Below are positions 23,825 through 32,421 of a stretch of DNA of 51,219 bases, piece by piece. Under the pieces are notes generated by a model. That model was not told the DNA's origin. It did no database searches and was given only the letters and a program-made list of their open reading frames with translations. Positions within the stretch are counted from its first letter, which is position 1, and every line of letters starts with the position of its first letter. The DNA lies in assembly GCA_017546455.1 (NCBI GenBank), contig JAFYWY010000030.1, positions 1-51,219 on the forward strand, written 5' to 3'. Source of the DNA: Opitutales bacterium (lineage in GTDB: Bacteria > Verrucomicrobiota > Verrucomicrobiia > Opitutales > UBA953). Position numbers and translations under genes: made by a program.

Positions 23825-24790
23825 ATGGAAAACGACGCCAAATCTCCGGAAATTTTCACCGTTCCCGCCGGGACTCGCCACGAGCGCGCCGACAAGGTGC
23901 TCGCCGCAGCATTCCCCGAAATGAGCCGTTCCCGCATTCAAAAAATATTGGATGCCGGCAGCGTGCGCATGAACGGCCATGTCGTCACCCGTAAGACCTC
24001 GCTTTCCGAAAACGATACCCTCGAAATCGCTTTCCCCGAGCCGCCGAAAACCTCGCTTACGCCGACCGAAATCCCGCTCGATATCCTTTTCGAAGACGAA
24101 CACATCATCGTCATCAATAAAGACGCGGGCATCGTTACGCATCCCGGAGCCGGCACCGGCGACGACACCCTTGTCCACGCGCTGCTCCACCACACTCAAG
24201 GCCAGCTTGCGGCTGCCGGCGGAGAGTTGCGCCCCGGAGTTGTCCACCGCCTCGACAAGGAGACCTCCGGTGTCATGCTTTTCGCGAAGACCGACGAAGC
24301 TTACTACGCTCTCATCGAGAAGTTTCAGACGCGGGAACTCCAAAAGGAGTATATCGCCCTCGTGGATAAGGCTCCGGACCTCCTCGCCGGCGTCATTCGC
24401 GAACCGATTGACCGCCACCCGAGTAATCGCGTAAAAATGGCTGTGCGCGAAGACGGTAAGCCCGCGCGTACGGACTGGTTTGTCGAAGAAAAATTCGGGG
24501 ACACTGCCGCTCTTCTGCGTTGTATCCTTCATACCGGACGCACGCACCAGATTCGCGTTCACCTTTCGTTTATCGGTCACCCGATCTTGGGCGACCGCAC
24601 CTACGGAAAAATTGTCCATCGCCACGAAGGCTGGCCGCTTCCGCGCGTCATGCTCCACGCCGCGCGCCTCTGCCTTGACCACCCCGTCACCGGCGAACCC
24701 CTCGAATTCAAGGCCTTCCCGCCGCCGGACTTTGCGAATCTCGCAGATTATCTTCGCACGCGCTTCGGTTCACGCGTCACGCGACGGTAG
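23825..24790 (+). CDS. rluD: RluD-family 23S rRNA pseudouridine synthase
   Basis: The 321-aa protein has an N-terminal S4 RNA-binding domain (RADKVLAAAFPEMSRSRIQKIL, MNGHVVTRKTSLSENDTLEI) and a catalytic domain. The latter has GVVHRLDKETSGVML, containing the catalytic Asp of the HRLDKxTSG motif, then KEYIALV and CILHTGRTHQIRVHLSFIGHPILGDRTYG. It isomerises uridines in 23S rRNA; the exact subtype (RluA/C/D) is inferred from the S4 domain and length. I chose 23825 over an upstream in-frame codon that overlaps the SurA-like gene. Confidence 0.93.
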   Translation: MENDAKSPEIFTVPAGTRHERADKVLAAAFPEMSRSRIQKILDAGSVRMNGHVVTRKTSLSENDTLEIAFPEPPKTSLTPTEIPLDILFEDEHIIVINKDAGIVTHPGAGTGDDTLVHALLHHTQGQLAAAGGELRPGVVHRLDKETSGVMLFAKTDEAYYALIEKFQTRELQKEYIALVDKAPDLLAGVIREPIDRHPSNRVKMAVREDGKPARTDWFVEEKFGDTAALLRCILHTGRTHQIRVHLSFIGHPILGDRTYGKIVHRHEGWPLPRVMLHAARLCLDHPVTGEPLEFKAFPPPDFANLADYLRTRFGSRVTRR

Positions 24791-24794
24791 GCGA

Positions 24795-24950
24795 GCTTGT
24801 AGCTCGCCAATTGCGAATGGCGAATTCCGAGTTCCGAATGATTTCCGTAAGGGAAGCTTGAGGGCGAATAGCCTTCTTCCATTTGCTATTTACCGGTTTC
24901 TATTCACGGTTGCGCCCGAAATTTCTATTTGCGGGAAGGGGTGATAGGAC
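24795..24950. repeat. Mosaic intergenic repeat cluster
   Basis: The spacer contains a forward CAATTGCGAATGGCGAATTC module with TTCCGAATGATT (about 24810-24845) and a TTTACCGGTTTCTATTCAC module (24890-24908), both seen in other spacers. Nothing else is recognisable. Confidence 0.65.
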
Positions 24951-24968
24951 GGTAAAATTTTAGCCAAT

Positions 24969-27900
24969 ATGAAGTCTGCACACTGTATCCTCGCCTCTGT
25001 TGCTCTTTCGGTCTTTTTGGTTGCCTGTTCCGACGGGCAAGTCCCTGCCGAAAAAAATTACGTTCTTGCGGAAAAAATCGCTTATGCCGATGCCGGTGTT
25101 TCCCGTGAAAACTTTGACTTCGGCTGGCGCTTTGCCAAGTTCGGCAAGCACGACGATTGCCTCGCCAAACAGGAGCCGGGTGCTCCGGTCGGTATCGCCG
25201 TGGCTTCGAGCGAAGAAGCTCATAACCCCGCCGCGAACGCCTTTGACGGCAAACGCGAAACGCGTTGGTGCGCTAATGGCCGCATCCCCGCGAGCCTGAC
25301 GGTTGATCTCGGTCGCGAATGCGAGGTTGCCAAGACGCGAATTGCTTGGGAAAACGCAGCGAATTACCGCTATGTCATTTCTATTTCCGCCGACGGGAAG
25401 AACTGGTCGAAGCTGGTTGACCGAAGCGCGAAAAACATGCCGAGCCCGGAAGCCTCGGAAACGCTGGGTCGCAAGTTCCGCTATGCGAAGATCGATGTTC
25501 AGCCGGACGGTATCGCGTGGGCGAGTATCCGCGAATGGGAGTTTTACTCTCAGGCCGGCGAAAAAATTATTCCGGAAAACCCGAAAACCGGTCCGGCGCT
25601 GAAGGCGTACGAAGTGGCGTTTGACGATTCCGCTTGGCGCAAACTGGACCTCCCGCACGACTGGGGCGTGGAAAGCAAATTCCTCGCGTCCGAACCGAAC
25701 CAGACCGGGTCGCTTCCGTGGAACGCCGTCGGTTGGTACCGCAAGGAATTTACCGTGCCCGCCGAAAAATCCGGCAAGAAGTTCTTCATCGATTTCGACG
25801 GTGTGATGATGATGCCGCAGGTCTATGTGAACGGCCAGCTCGCCGGCGAGTGGAAATACGGCTATTCGTCGTTTCGCATCGATATCACGCCTTTCCTCAA
25901 GTTCGGCGAAAAGAACACGATTGCCGTGCGCGCGGAAAACCTGCCGAACTCGACGCGCTGGTATCCGGGCGCGGGGATTTACCGCCATGTTTGGATGGTT
26001 GAAAAAAATCCGACCTACATCGACTACAACGGCGTCTGGGTGAAGACCCCGGAAATCTCCGCTGTGGAAATCCGCAACGGCAAGCGCTACGCCGCAACGG
26101 CGAAAGTCACGGCGGAAACCAATGTTGTGACGGACGTAAAGGTCCCCGGAACGGAAATTGCCAAGGTCTTACGAGTCCTCAACGAAATCAAAAAAGACGG
26201 CAAAGTCCTCGCTTCCGCGGAAGGCACTGCTGCCGAACTCGCGCTCAAGGACGTTGAGCTTTGGGATATCGAAAATCCCGCGCTCTACACGCTCGTGACG
26301 ACGGTCGTCGCTGACGGCAAGGTCGTTGACCGCCACGAAACCGCTTTCGGCGTCCGCAAGTCCGAATGGAAAGCCGACGGCTATTACCTGAACGAACGTC
26401 GCGTGCCGATTCAGGGCGTTTGCCAGCACCACGACCTCGGGCCGCTCGGCGGCGCCGTCCACACGCGTGCGATGGAACGCCAAATCGAAATTCTGAAAAG
26501 CTTCGGCGTGAACGCGATTCGCACGTCCCACAACCCGCCGGCGCCGGAACTGCTCGACCTCTGCGACCGCATGGGCATTCTCGTGGACGACGAATTGCTC
26601 GACTGCTGGAAGCACCTCAAGGAAGGAAAGACCAACGGCTACAACCTTTTCTGGAATGACTGGCGCGAACGCGATGTCCGCAATTTCGTCATGCGCGACC
26701 GCAATCACCCGAGCGTGATTATGTGGTCCGTTGGTAACGAAATCGAAGAACAGCATTCCGCTGACGGACCGGAGCTCGCAAAGGACCTCGTCGATCGTTT
26801 CCACCGCTACGACCCGACGCGCCCGACGACGATCGGCAGTAACGACATTCGCGCTTCCCGTACGAATTTCGGCAAGCAGTTCGACGTTTTCGGATTCAAC
26901 TACAAGCCGAACAACTACACGGAATTTGCGACGAACAATCCGAATACGCCGTTCTACGGATCGGAAACTTGCTCGACCGTTTCTTCCCGCGGTTTCTACT
27001 CGTTCCCGGTGAACGAAAAGGATTTTGACACCGCTTTCTGGCGCCGCAATTTCTGCGATAGCCTTGCGGCCTGCCAGGTCAGCGACTATGCAATTTATGC
27101 AACGGGCTGGGGCTCGACGCCGGACATCGAATTCGGCGCGATCGAAGACCAGCCGCGTACGGGCGGACAATTCGTCTGGACGGGCTTTGACTACCTCGGA
27201 GAGCCCACGCCGTGGAATCTCGGCCGACGTCCGGCGAACGATTTCCGCGGGGCTTCGCCGGAAGAAGTGGCTCGTCTCGAAAAGGAATTTGCGGAAATTC
27301 TGAAACACGGTTCGCCGTCCCGCAGCTCGTACTTCGGCATCGTCGATTTGTGCGGTTTCCGCAAAAACGTTGCTTGGCTCTGGCAGTCCGAATGGCTTCC
27401 GAACGTGCCGATGGCGCACATCCTTCCGCACTGGAACTGGGAAGGCTCCCGTGAAGGCAAAACCACGCCGGTCTTTGTGTTCACGAGCGGTGATTCCGCC
27501 GAGCTCTTCCTGAACGGCAAGTCCCTCGGCAAGCGTGCGAAGAAAAAAGGCGCGAAGATCACGAACAAGGATCTGAACGGCGACCAGCGCGAACGCTTCC
27601 GCCTCACGTGGATGGATGTCAAATACGAACCGGGCACGCTCGAAGTCGTCGCGTATAAGGACGGCAAGGAATGGGCGCGCGACAAAGTGGAAACGACCGG
27701 TGTTCCCGCAAGTTTCAAGGCGGAAGCCGATCGCGCCGTGATTCGCGGCGACGGACGCGACCTGTCCTACATCACGATTTCCGTGACGGATGCGCAGGGA
27801 CGCGTTGTTCCGACGGCCAAGAATCCCTTCAAATTCTCCGTGCGCGGGAACGCCGAAATCGTCGGCGTTTGCAACGGTGATCCGACCGACCACGCGTCGA

Positions 27901-28040
27901 TGAAGGGCTCGGAAATGAAGGCGTTCGCAGGGCTTGCGCAGGTGATTCTGCGTTCCAAGCGCGGTACGGCAGGCGAAGCCGAACTCGTCATCGACGGCGG
28001 TGAGCTCGGTGTCCAAACGCTGAAGATTAACGTGAAATAA
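24969..28040 (+). CDS. Beta-galactosidase-like glycoside hydrolase family 2 lipoprotein with inserted F5/8C (discoidin) module
   Basis: The 1023-aa protein starts with a lipoprotein signal (SVALSVFLVACS), so it is probably surface- or periplasm-anchored. It belongs to GH2: LDLPHDWGVES, NGVMMMPQVYVNG-like jelly-roll strands, then the TIM barrel with acid/base Glu591 in SVGNEIEEQ and nucleophile Glu666 in YGSETCST. C-terminal beta-sandwich domains follow (DUF4982/Ig-like, with PVFVFTSGDSAELFLNGKSLG). A discoidin-like module of about 130 residues (IAVASSEEAHNPAANAFDG to ASIREWEFYSQ) is inserted between the first strand of the GH2 N-terminal domain (NFDFGWRFAKFG) and its continuation. The substrate is probably a beta-galactoside or related glycan; the exact specificity is not visible. 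Confidence 0.9.
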   Translation: MKSAHCILASVALSVFLVACSDGQVPAEKNYVLAEKIAYADAGVSRENFDFGWRFAKFGKHDDCLAKQEPGAPVGIAVASSEEAHNPAANAFDGKRETRWCANGRIPASLTVDLGRECEVAKTRIAWENAANYRYVISISADGKNWSKLVDRSAKNMPSPEASETLGRKFRYAKIDVQPDGIAWASIREWEFYSQAGEKIIPENPKTGPALKAYEVAFDDSAWRKLDLPHDWGVESKFLASEPNQTGSLPWNAVGWYRKEFTVPAEKSGKKFFIDFDGVMMMPQVYVNGQLAGEWKYGYSSFRIDITPFLKFGEKNTIAVRAENLPNSTRWYPGAGIYRHVWMVEKNPTYIDYNGVWVKTPEISAVEIRNGKRYAATAKVTAETNVVTDVKVPGTEIAKVLRVLNEIKKDGKVLASAEGTAAELALKDVELWDIENPALYTLVTTVVADGKVVDRHETAFGVRKSEWKADGYYLNERRVPIQGVCQHHDLGPLGGAVHTRAMERQIEILKSFGVNAIRTSHNPPAPELLDLCDRMGILVDDELLDCWKHLKEGKTNGYNLFWNDWRERDVRNFVMRDRNHPSVIMWSVGNEIEEQHSADGPELAKDLVDRFHRYDPTRPTTIGSNDIRASRTNFGKQFDVFGFNYKPNNYTEFATNNPNTPFYGSETCSTVSSRGFYSFPVNEKDFDTAFWRRNFCDSLAACQVSDYAIYATGWGSTPDIEFGAIEDQPRTGGQFVWTGFDYLGEPTPWNLGRRPANDFRGASPEEVARLEKEFAEILKHGSPSRSSYFGIVDLCGFRKNVAWLWQSEWLPNVPMAHILPHWNWEGSREGKTTPVFVFTSGDSAELFLNGKSLGKRAKKKGAKITNKDLNGDQRERFRLTWMDVKYEPGTLEVVAYKDGKEWARDKVETTGVPASFKAEADRAVIRGDGRDLSYITISVTDAQGRVVPTAKNPFKFSVRGNAEIVGVCNGDPTDHASMKGSEMKAFAGLAQVILRSKRGTAGEAELVIDGGELGVQTLKINVK

Positions 28041-28105
28041 CCGAGAGTAATCCGCGATTTCACACGTTTTCACCCATGGATTTCCCACGGACGGACGCGA
28101 AAGCG

Positions 28106-28129
28106 CTGATGCCTTTTAAAGGGCATCGG
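28106..28129 (+). terminator. Hairpin after the beta-galactosidase gene
   Basis: GATGCC (28108-28113) and GGCATC (28122-28127) can pair around an 8-nt loop, 65 bp after the stop. There is no T-tract directly after the stem, so termination is uncertain. Confidence 0.35.
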
Positions 28130-28162
28130 TGCTAATCGCCGAAGTCCGCGGGAACTTTTTTT

Positions 28163-29278
28163 ATGCTCAAAAAATTAAAATTTCTTTGGATCTTGCTTGC
28201 GGGGGCGCTTTGCTTCGGCGTTTCTCCGGGGACGCTTTGGGCGCAGCAGACGCGTAAGGCGGACGTGAAAGCAAAGGCAAACGCGGACGAATCGGACTTG
28301 GGCGAATCGAAACTCGAGGACTTGCCCGGGGAGAATTTTTCTGCCGCATGGCCGAAACTGACGAAGATTGTTGATATGCTGCCTGCTCGCGTCGTTGAGG
28401 AAAACGGCAAAAAGAATGTTTACGAGACGGAGCATTTTTCGTTTACCTGCACGGCGCCGGTCCATCTTTCGGCGATTCGTGATATCGCACGTATTTTCGA
28501 GGGAACTTATACGGCGAATCTGGCACTGCCGCTGAACTCGCCCTGCAACTATTATCAGGTCGCGGAAAAGGGCAAGCTGAAGGCCGTGCTTTTCGAGACG
28601 AAAGAGGAATATTTGAAGGTCGTCGGCTCGGAAAATAAAAGCTCGGCGGGTATTTGCCGTTCGACTTCGACGATGGAAACCTCCTGCATTTTTGTACCTT
28701 TCGAATCCCTCGGTTTGGAGAAAGCCGGGTCGAAATACAAGCGCGGGACGCGCAAGATTCCCGCGCATGTACTGGCTCATGAACTGACGCACTTTATGAC
28801 GCTCCCGGGCTATCACTATCCGAGCTGGTATCTCGAAGGGATCGCCGAATACGTCGGAATTACCGATTACGCCAACGGGCGTTTTTCTTTTGCGGGAAAC
28901 AAAAAGGAAATTGTCGCTTTTGTCTCCGCCTACGGGAAGGAAGGCAACAGCGGCCGCGGTCTCGGCAAAAACATTCGAGTCCCGATGTCGCTCGAAAAAT
29001 TCATGGGTCTGCCGTACAAGGAATTTACGCAGAATCCGCAATTTGCCTACGGCTTTTCGGCTTTGCTTGCGTATTATTTCTTCCACCTCGACGGGAAAAA
29101 GGATGCTGCACGTATCAAGGCTTTCGTCCGCGCAATTCAGGAGGGGAAAAACCACGATGCGGCGCATGCGCTTTTGCTCGACGGGCGCGACTGGGACAAG
29201 CTTGAAAAGGACGTGGTTCGCGGCTTGAAGACGCTTGGCTTCCGCATCGAATTCCCGAAGCCGGCCAAGAAAAAATAG
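28163..29278 (+). CDS. Secreted zinc metallopeptidase-like protein
   Basis: The 371-aa protein has a signal peptide (FLWILLAGALCFGVSPGTLWAQ). A zinc-binding HELTH motif is at 206-210, followed by Glu229 in LEGIAEYVG, the spacing expected for gluzincin-type metallopeptidases (His, His, Glu ligands). The YPSWYLEGIAEY stretch is common in the peptidase MA / DUF1570-like group. The active site is intact, so proteolytic activity in the periplasm or outside the cell is plausible, but the substrate is unknown. It forms its own unit between the beta-galactosidase and the BATS-domain gene. Confidence 0.78.
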   Translation: MLKKLKFLWILLAGALCFGVSPGTLWAQQTRKADVKAKANADESDLGESKLEDLPGENFSAAWPKLTKIVDMLPARVVEENGKKNVYETEHFSFTCTAPVHLSAIRDIARIFEGTYTANLALPLNSPCNYYQVAEKGKLKAVLFETKEEYLKVVGSENKSSAGICRSTSTMETSCIFVPFESLGLEKAGSKYKRGTRKIPAHVLAHELTHFMTLPGYHYPSWYLEGIAEYVGITDYANGRFSFAGNKKEIVAFVSAYGKEGNSGRGLGKNIRVPMSLEKFMGLPYKEFTQNPQFAYGFSALLAYYFFHLDGKKDAARIKAFVRAIQEGKNHDAAHALLLDGRDWDKLEKDVVRGLKTLGFRIEFPKPAKKK

Positions 29279-29345
29279 CGCGGGAAATTTGCCTTAACAA
29301 GCGATGCGGGAAAGCGTAAGCTCTGCCCATTAATACTTTTTTATC

Positions 29346-29873
29346 ATGCCGCTTTATCATATCGAAGACGTTCGTAAAGTTTTTAACCTTCCGCTTCCGA
29401 CCCTGGTTTACCACGCGCAGGAAGTCCAGCAACGTATGCTCGTGACCGACGGTATCGTCGTTCAGGAAAGCGCGGAATACGATGCCGCACCGCGTTGCGA
29501 AAACGTCGAAAGCTGCCTGCAAAAGCTCATTGAGCTTTCCAATGCGGACAAGCATCCCGAAACGCTCGCGCTCGACGCCCTGATTCCCTGCCCGCCGGAA
29601 GATCTCTTCGACTGGGTCCGCCTGACCGCACTCGCACGCGTTATGCTTCCGAAGACCCTGATTCGCATTCCCGCCGATTGCGGCAACGATGCCGTGCTTG
29701 CTCTTTGCTGCTGCGCCGGGGCCAATGCACTTTCCGGTGCGAATCCGCTTTTCGTAAACAGCCTCAAGATGCGTAACATCGATTTTGAAGAGCATCACAA
29801 AAAGGTACACGGCTGCCGCGGTGACGGCTCCTGCGGGCATTGCACCTGCGGAAAGCACGACCACCACCACTAA
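29346..29873 (+). CDS. Orphan BATS-domain protein (biotin synthase-like, no radical-SAM core) with Cys/His-rich tail
   Basis: The 175-aa protein matches two separated parts of biotin synthase. Residues 10-33 (KVFNLPLPTLVYHAQEVQQR) resemble the N-terminal helix of BioB, and residues 72-142 resemble its C-terminal BATS region (EDLFDWVRLTALARVMLPKT, CCCAGANAL). The barrel with the CxxxCxxC cluster motif is missing: only about 40 residues lie between the two parts. The C-terminus has clustered cysteines (GCRGDGSCGHCTCGK, Cys157-168) and ends HDHHH, a probable metal site. There is no frameshift and the gene looks intact. A biotin- or thiamine-pathway accessory role, or a metal-handling role, is possible; the function is unknown. 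Confidence 0.7.
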   Translation: MPLYHIEDVRKVFNLPLPTLVYHAQEVQQRMLVTDGIVVQESAEYDAAPRCENVESCLQKLIELSNADKHPETLALDALIPCPPEDLFDWVRLTALARVMLPKTLIRIPADCGNDAVLALCCCAGANALSGANPLFVNSLKMRNIDFEEHHKKVHGCRGDGSCGHCTCGKHDHHH

Positions 29874-29946
29874 GAGAAATTCCGGAGCCCGAGGTCCGAA
29901 GTTTTAATCGCCAAGCTTTCGGGAAACGCTCCTGATGCTTGGTGTT

Positions 29947-29997
29947 CCAAACAAACGTTCCCGCATCGCGTTGTGCTTTGCGGGAACATTTGTTTGG
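29947..29997. terminator. Long hairpin between convergent genes
   Basis: Arms of 19 nt (29947-29965 and 29979-29997, beginning CCAAACAAAC) pair with a single mismatch around a 13-nt loop. It sits between the convergent BATS-domain and catalase genes, 13 bp from the catalase stop. It has no clear T-tract but is the only candidate terminator for both genes. Confidence 0.65.
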
Positions 29998-30009
29998 GAG
30001 GATTTTGCG

Positions 30010-31521
30010 TTATTCCGAGCGGGTCGCGAGCAGGCGCTCCGGCTCACTCATGGCAGCGAGCGCTTCGACGCGCGCAATATCAAGGTCCAATGCCTTCGCA
30101 AGGCGAAGCCCGTAGTCCTTGTCCGCGAGATAGCAGTGCGCCGCGTGGCGGTATTTGACATTGTCGGTGACGGGAGCGATATCTGCCGCCGTGTTTGAAA
30201 TCAGCAGCTGCTTTTTATCTTCCGTCATCAGGCGGAACAAATCGCCGGCTTGGTAGAAGCAATCGTCCGTTTTATCGTCGTACGGGCTGTGGTGGTCGAT
30301 GTTGCCGTCAGCTTTCAGGTGCGGCGGGCGTACCTTCGCGTTGTCTTCCCATTCGCCGATGCTGTTGGGGGCGTAGCCCTTGGTGCTGCCGGCATTTCCG
30401 TCAACGCGCATCATGCCGTCGCGGTGATACGAATGCATGGGGCAGCGGGCGCGGTTGACCGGAATTTGGTCGTGGTTGACGCCGAGGCGGTAGCGCTGTG
30501 CGTCGCCGTAAGAGAAAAGGCGACCTTGAAGCAATTTGTCCGGCGAAAAGCTGATGCCGGGAACGACGTGTGCGGGGGCGAAGGCCGCCTGCTCGACGTC
30601 CGCAAAGTAATTTTCCGGATTACGGTTGAGCTCGAGGACGCCGACTTCGATGAGCGGGAAGACCTTTTGGCTCCACGTTTTGGTGATGTCGAAGGGGTTT
30701 TCCTTATAGTTTTGGGCCTGTTCCTCCGTCATGATTTGGAAGTAGAGCGTCCAGCGCGGGAATTCGCCGCGTTCGATGGCGTCGAACAAATCGCGTTGGT
30801 GGCTTTCGCGGTCCTTGGCGATGATTGCGGCGGCCTCTTCGTTGCTCAGGTTCTTAATACCCTGTTGCGTTTTGAAATGGAATTTTACCCAAACGCGTGT
30901 TCCCTCTGCGTTAATCAGGCTGAAGGTGTGGCTGCCGAAGCCGTGCATGTGGCGATAGCTCGCGGGGATGCCGCGGTCGGACATGACGACGGTGATTTGG
31001 TGGAGTGCTTCGGGAAGCATCGTCCAAAAATCCCAATTGTTTTGGGGTGAACGGAGATTTGTTTTCGGGTCACGCTTGACGGCGTGATTCAAGTCCGGGA
31101 ATTGGAGCGGATCGCGAATGAAAAAGACGGGTGTGTTGTTGCCGACCAAATCCCAATTGCCTTCCTCGGTGTAAAATTTGATTGCGAAGCCCCGAATGTC
31201 GCGTTCGGCATCGGCGGCGCCGCGCTCGCCGGCAACCGTCGAAAAGCGGACGAAGACGTCTGTCTTCTTCCCGATTTCAGAAAAGAGCTTGGCGCAGGTG
31301 TATTGCGTGACATCGTGCGTCGTCGTGAAGGTGCCGAACGCGCCGCTGCCTTTGGCGTGCATGCGTCGCTCGGGAATCACTTCGCGGTCGAAATGCGCGA
31401 GCTTTTCCATGAGCCAGACATCCTGCATCATGACGGGGCCGCGTGCTCCGGCGGTCTGTGAATGAATATTGTCGGAAACCGGGGCTCCGACTTCGTTGGT
31501 GAGTTTTGCTTTCTTATTCAT
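30010..31521 (-). CDS. katA: Monofunctional haem catalase
   Basis: The 503-aa protein is a small-subunit clade 3-type catalase that converts hydrogen peroxide to water and oxygen. The distal His lies in [12 protein letters not shown], the catalytic Asn in [13 protein letters not shown], and the proximal haem Tyr in [18 protein letters not shown] used the ATG at 31521 ([15 protein letters not shown]), which places the conserved region normally; an upstream in-frame codon would add 14 unlikely residues. It indicates that the organism meets oxygen or peroxide. The gene is monocistronic. Confidence 0.96.
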   Translation of the reverse strand: MNKKAKLTNEVGAPVSDNIHSQTAGARGPVMMQDVWLMEKLAHFDREVIPERRMHAKGSGAFGTFTTTHDVTQYTCAKLFSEIGKKTDVFVRFSTVAGERGAADAERDIRGFAIKFYTEEGNWDLVGNNTPVFFIRDPLQFPDLNHAVKRDPKTNLRSPQNNWDFWTMLPEALHQITVVMSDRGIPASYRHMHGFGSHTFSLINAEGTRVWVKFHFKTQQGIKNLSNEEAAAIIAKDRESHQRDLFDAIERGEFPRWTLYFQIMTEEQAQNYKENPFDITKTWSQKVFPLIEVGVLELNRNPENYFADVEQAAFAPAHVVPGISFSPDKLLQGRLFSYGDAQRYRLGVNHDQIPVNRARCPMHSYHRDGMMRVDGNAGSTKGYAPNSIGEWEDNAKVRPPHLKADGNIDHHSPYDDKTDDCFYQAGDLFRLMTEDKKQLLISNTAADIAPVTDNVKYRHAAHCYLADKDYGLRLAKALDLDIARVEALAAMSEPERLLATRSE

Positions 31522-31631
31522 GCGATATAGCTGTTTTATGGTTGGAGTAAAACACAGCGACATTGCGCAAAAATAATGTCTGTGTAAAGCAATAATTGTT
31601 AAGTGTTCACAGGAGGTTCATTGTTTCGGGG

Positions 31632-31660
31632 AAAATAAAACGCCGGCTTTTAACCGGCGT
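31632..31660 (-). terminator. Terminator of dtd
   Basis: ACGCCGG (31640-31646) pairs with CCGGCGT (31654-31660). On the minus strand the stem is followed by TTTTATTTT, a good T-tract for dtd, whose stop is 32 bp upstream. Confidence 0.8.
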
Positions 31661-31691
31661 CAAAACGGTGATTTGTGCGAGCTTGAGGGGC

Positions 31692-32147
31692 TTACAGCTC
31701 CGGGCAGCGGGAGTCGAGGACGAGCGTGACCGGGCCGTCGTTGACGAGGGCGACGTCCATCATCGCGCCGAATTTTCCCGTGGGAACCGGCTTGCCCAGC
31801 GCTTCGGAAAGTGCGGTAACAAAGCTTTCGTAAAGCGGAATCGCTTCTGCGGGAACGGCGGCCCGGTTAAACGACGGACGTGAACCTTTTTTCATGCTTC
31901 CGAAAAGCGTGAACTGGCTGACGACGAGAGCATCTCCGCCGGCGTCGCGAAGCGACAGATTCATTTTGCCGTTCTCGTCTTCGAAAATCCGTACACGCGC
32001 CAGACGTGCAACCAACCATTCGAGATCGACCGCCGTGTCACCGGCTTCGACGCCGAGTAAGACCAAAATCCCTTTTTCAATGGCACCGACGACGGCTCCG
32101 TCAACCGTGACGCTTGCGTTTTTGACTCGTTGAATGACAGCTCTCAT
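31692..32147 (-). CDS. dtd: D-aminoacyl-tRNA deacylase
   Basis: The 151-aa protein removes D-amino acids (and glycine from tRNA-Ala) mischarged onto tRNAs. [17 protein letters not shown] is the family's N-terminus; [17 protein letters not shown] and the cross-subunit [11 protein letters not shown] (Gly-Pro motif) are diagnostic. Length and start are normal. It lies alone between the catalase and a repeat-filled spacer. Confidence 0.95.
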   Translation of the reverse strand: MRAVIQRVKNASVTVDGAVVGAIEKGILVLLGVEAGDTAVDLEWLVARLARVRIFEDENGKMNLSLRDAGGDALVVSQFTLFGSMKKGSRPSFNRAAVPAEAIPLYESFVTALSEALGKPVPTGKFGAMMDVALVNDGPVTLVLDSRCPEL

Positions 32148-32189
32148 GCGCCGTATCTTAGCAGAAGGCGGAAAGAAAATTAAGTGCCA

Positions 32190-32350
32190 AAGGCGATGCC
32201 TTCGGCGGTGAATGGTGGCCGGTGTGCGGTAATCGGAATCTGTTACCTATGTCCGGTTGCGCCGGCGCCATTCACTCGTTTCCGGCTACTATTCACCAGC
32301 CACCGGTTTCCATTCACCGCTTTGGCGCCTTCGGCGACGGGCGGAATACG
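32190..32350. repeat. Mosaic intergenic repeat cluster
   Basis: The spacer between dtd and the transporter gene consists of GGTGAATGGTGG, GCCATTCACTCG, ACTATTCACC and CACCGGTTTCCATTCACCG modules, related to those in 22300-22580 and 24890-24908. The modules form partial inverted pairs. No gene is visible. Confidence 0.6.
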
Positions 32351-32421
32351 GACTTCGGCGGAGTTCATTTTTTTGAGTTTTGTGCTTTAACGAAACGCTT
32401 TAAAATGAGAAGCTTTTCGCA

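Noticed and set aside
26169-28088. 639-aa minus-strand frame across the beta-galactosidase gene
   Set aside because: Antisense to a gene with intact catalytic motifs; no recognisable product.
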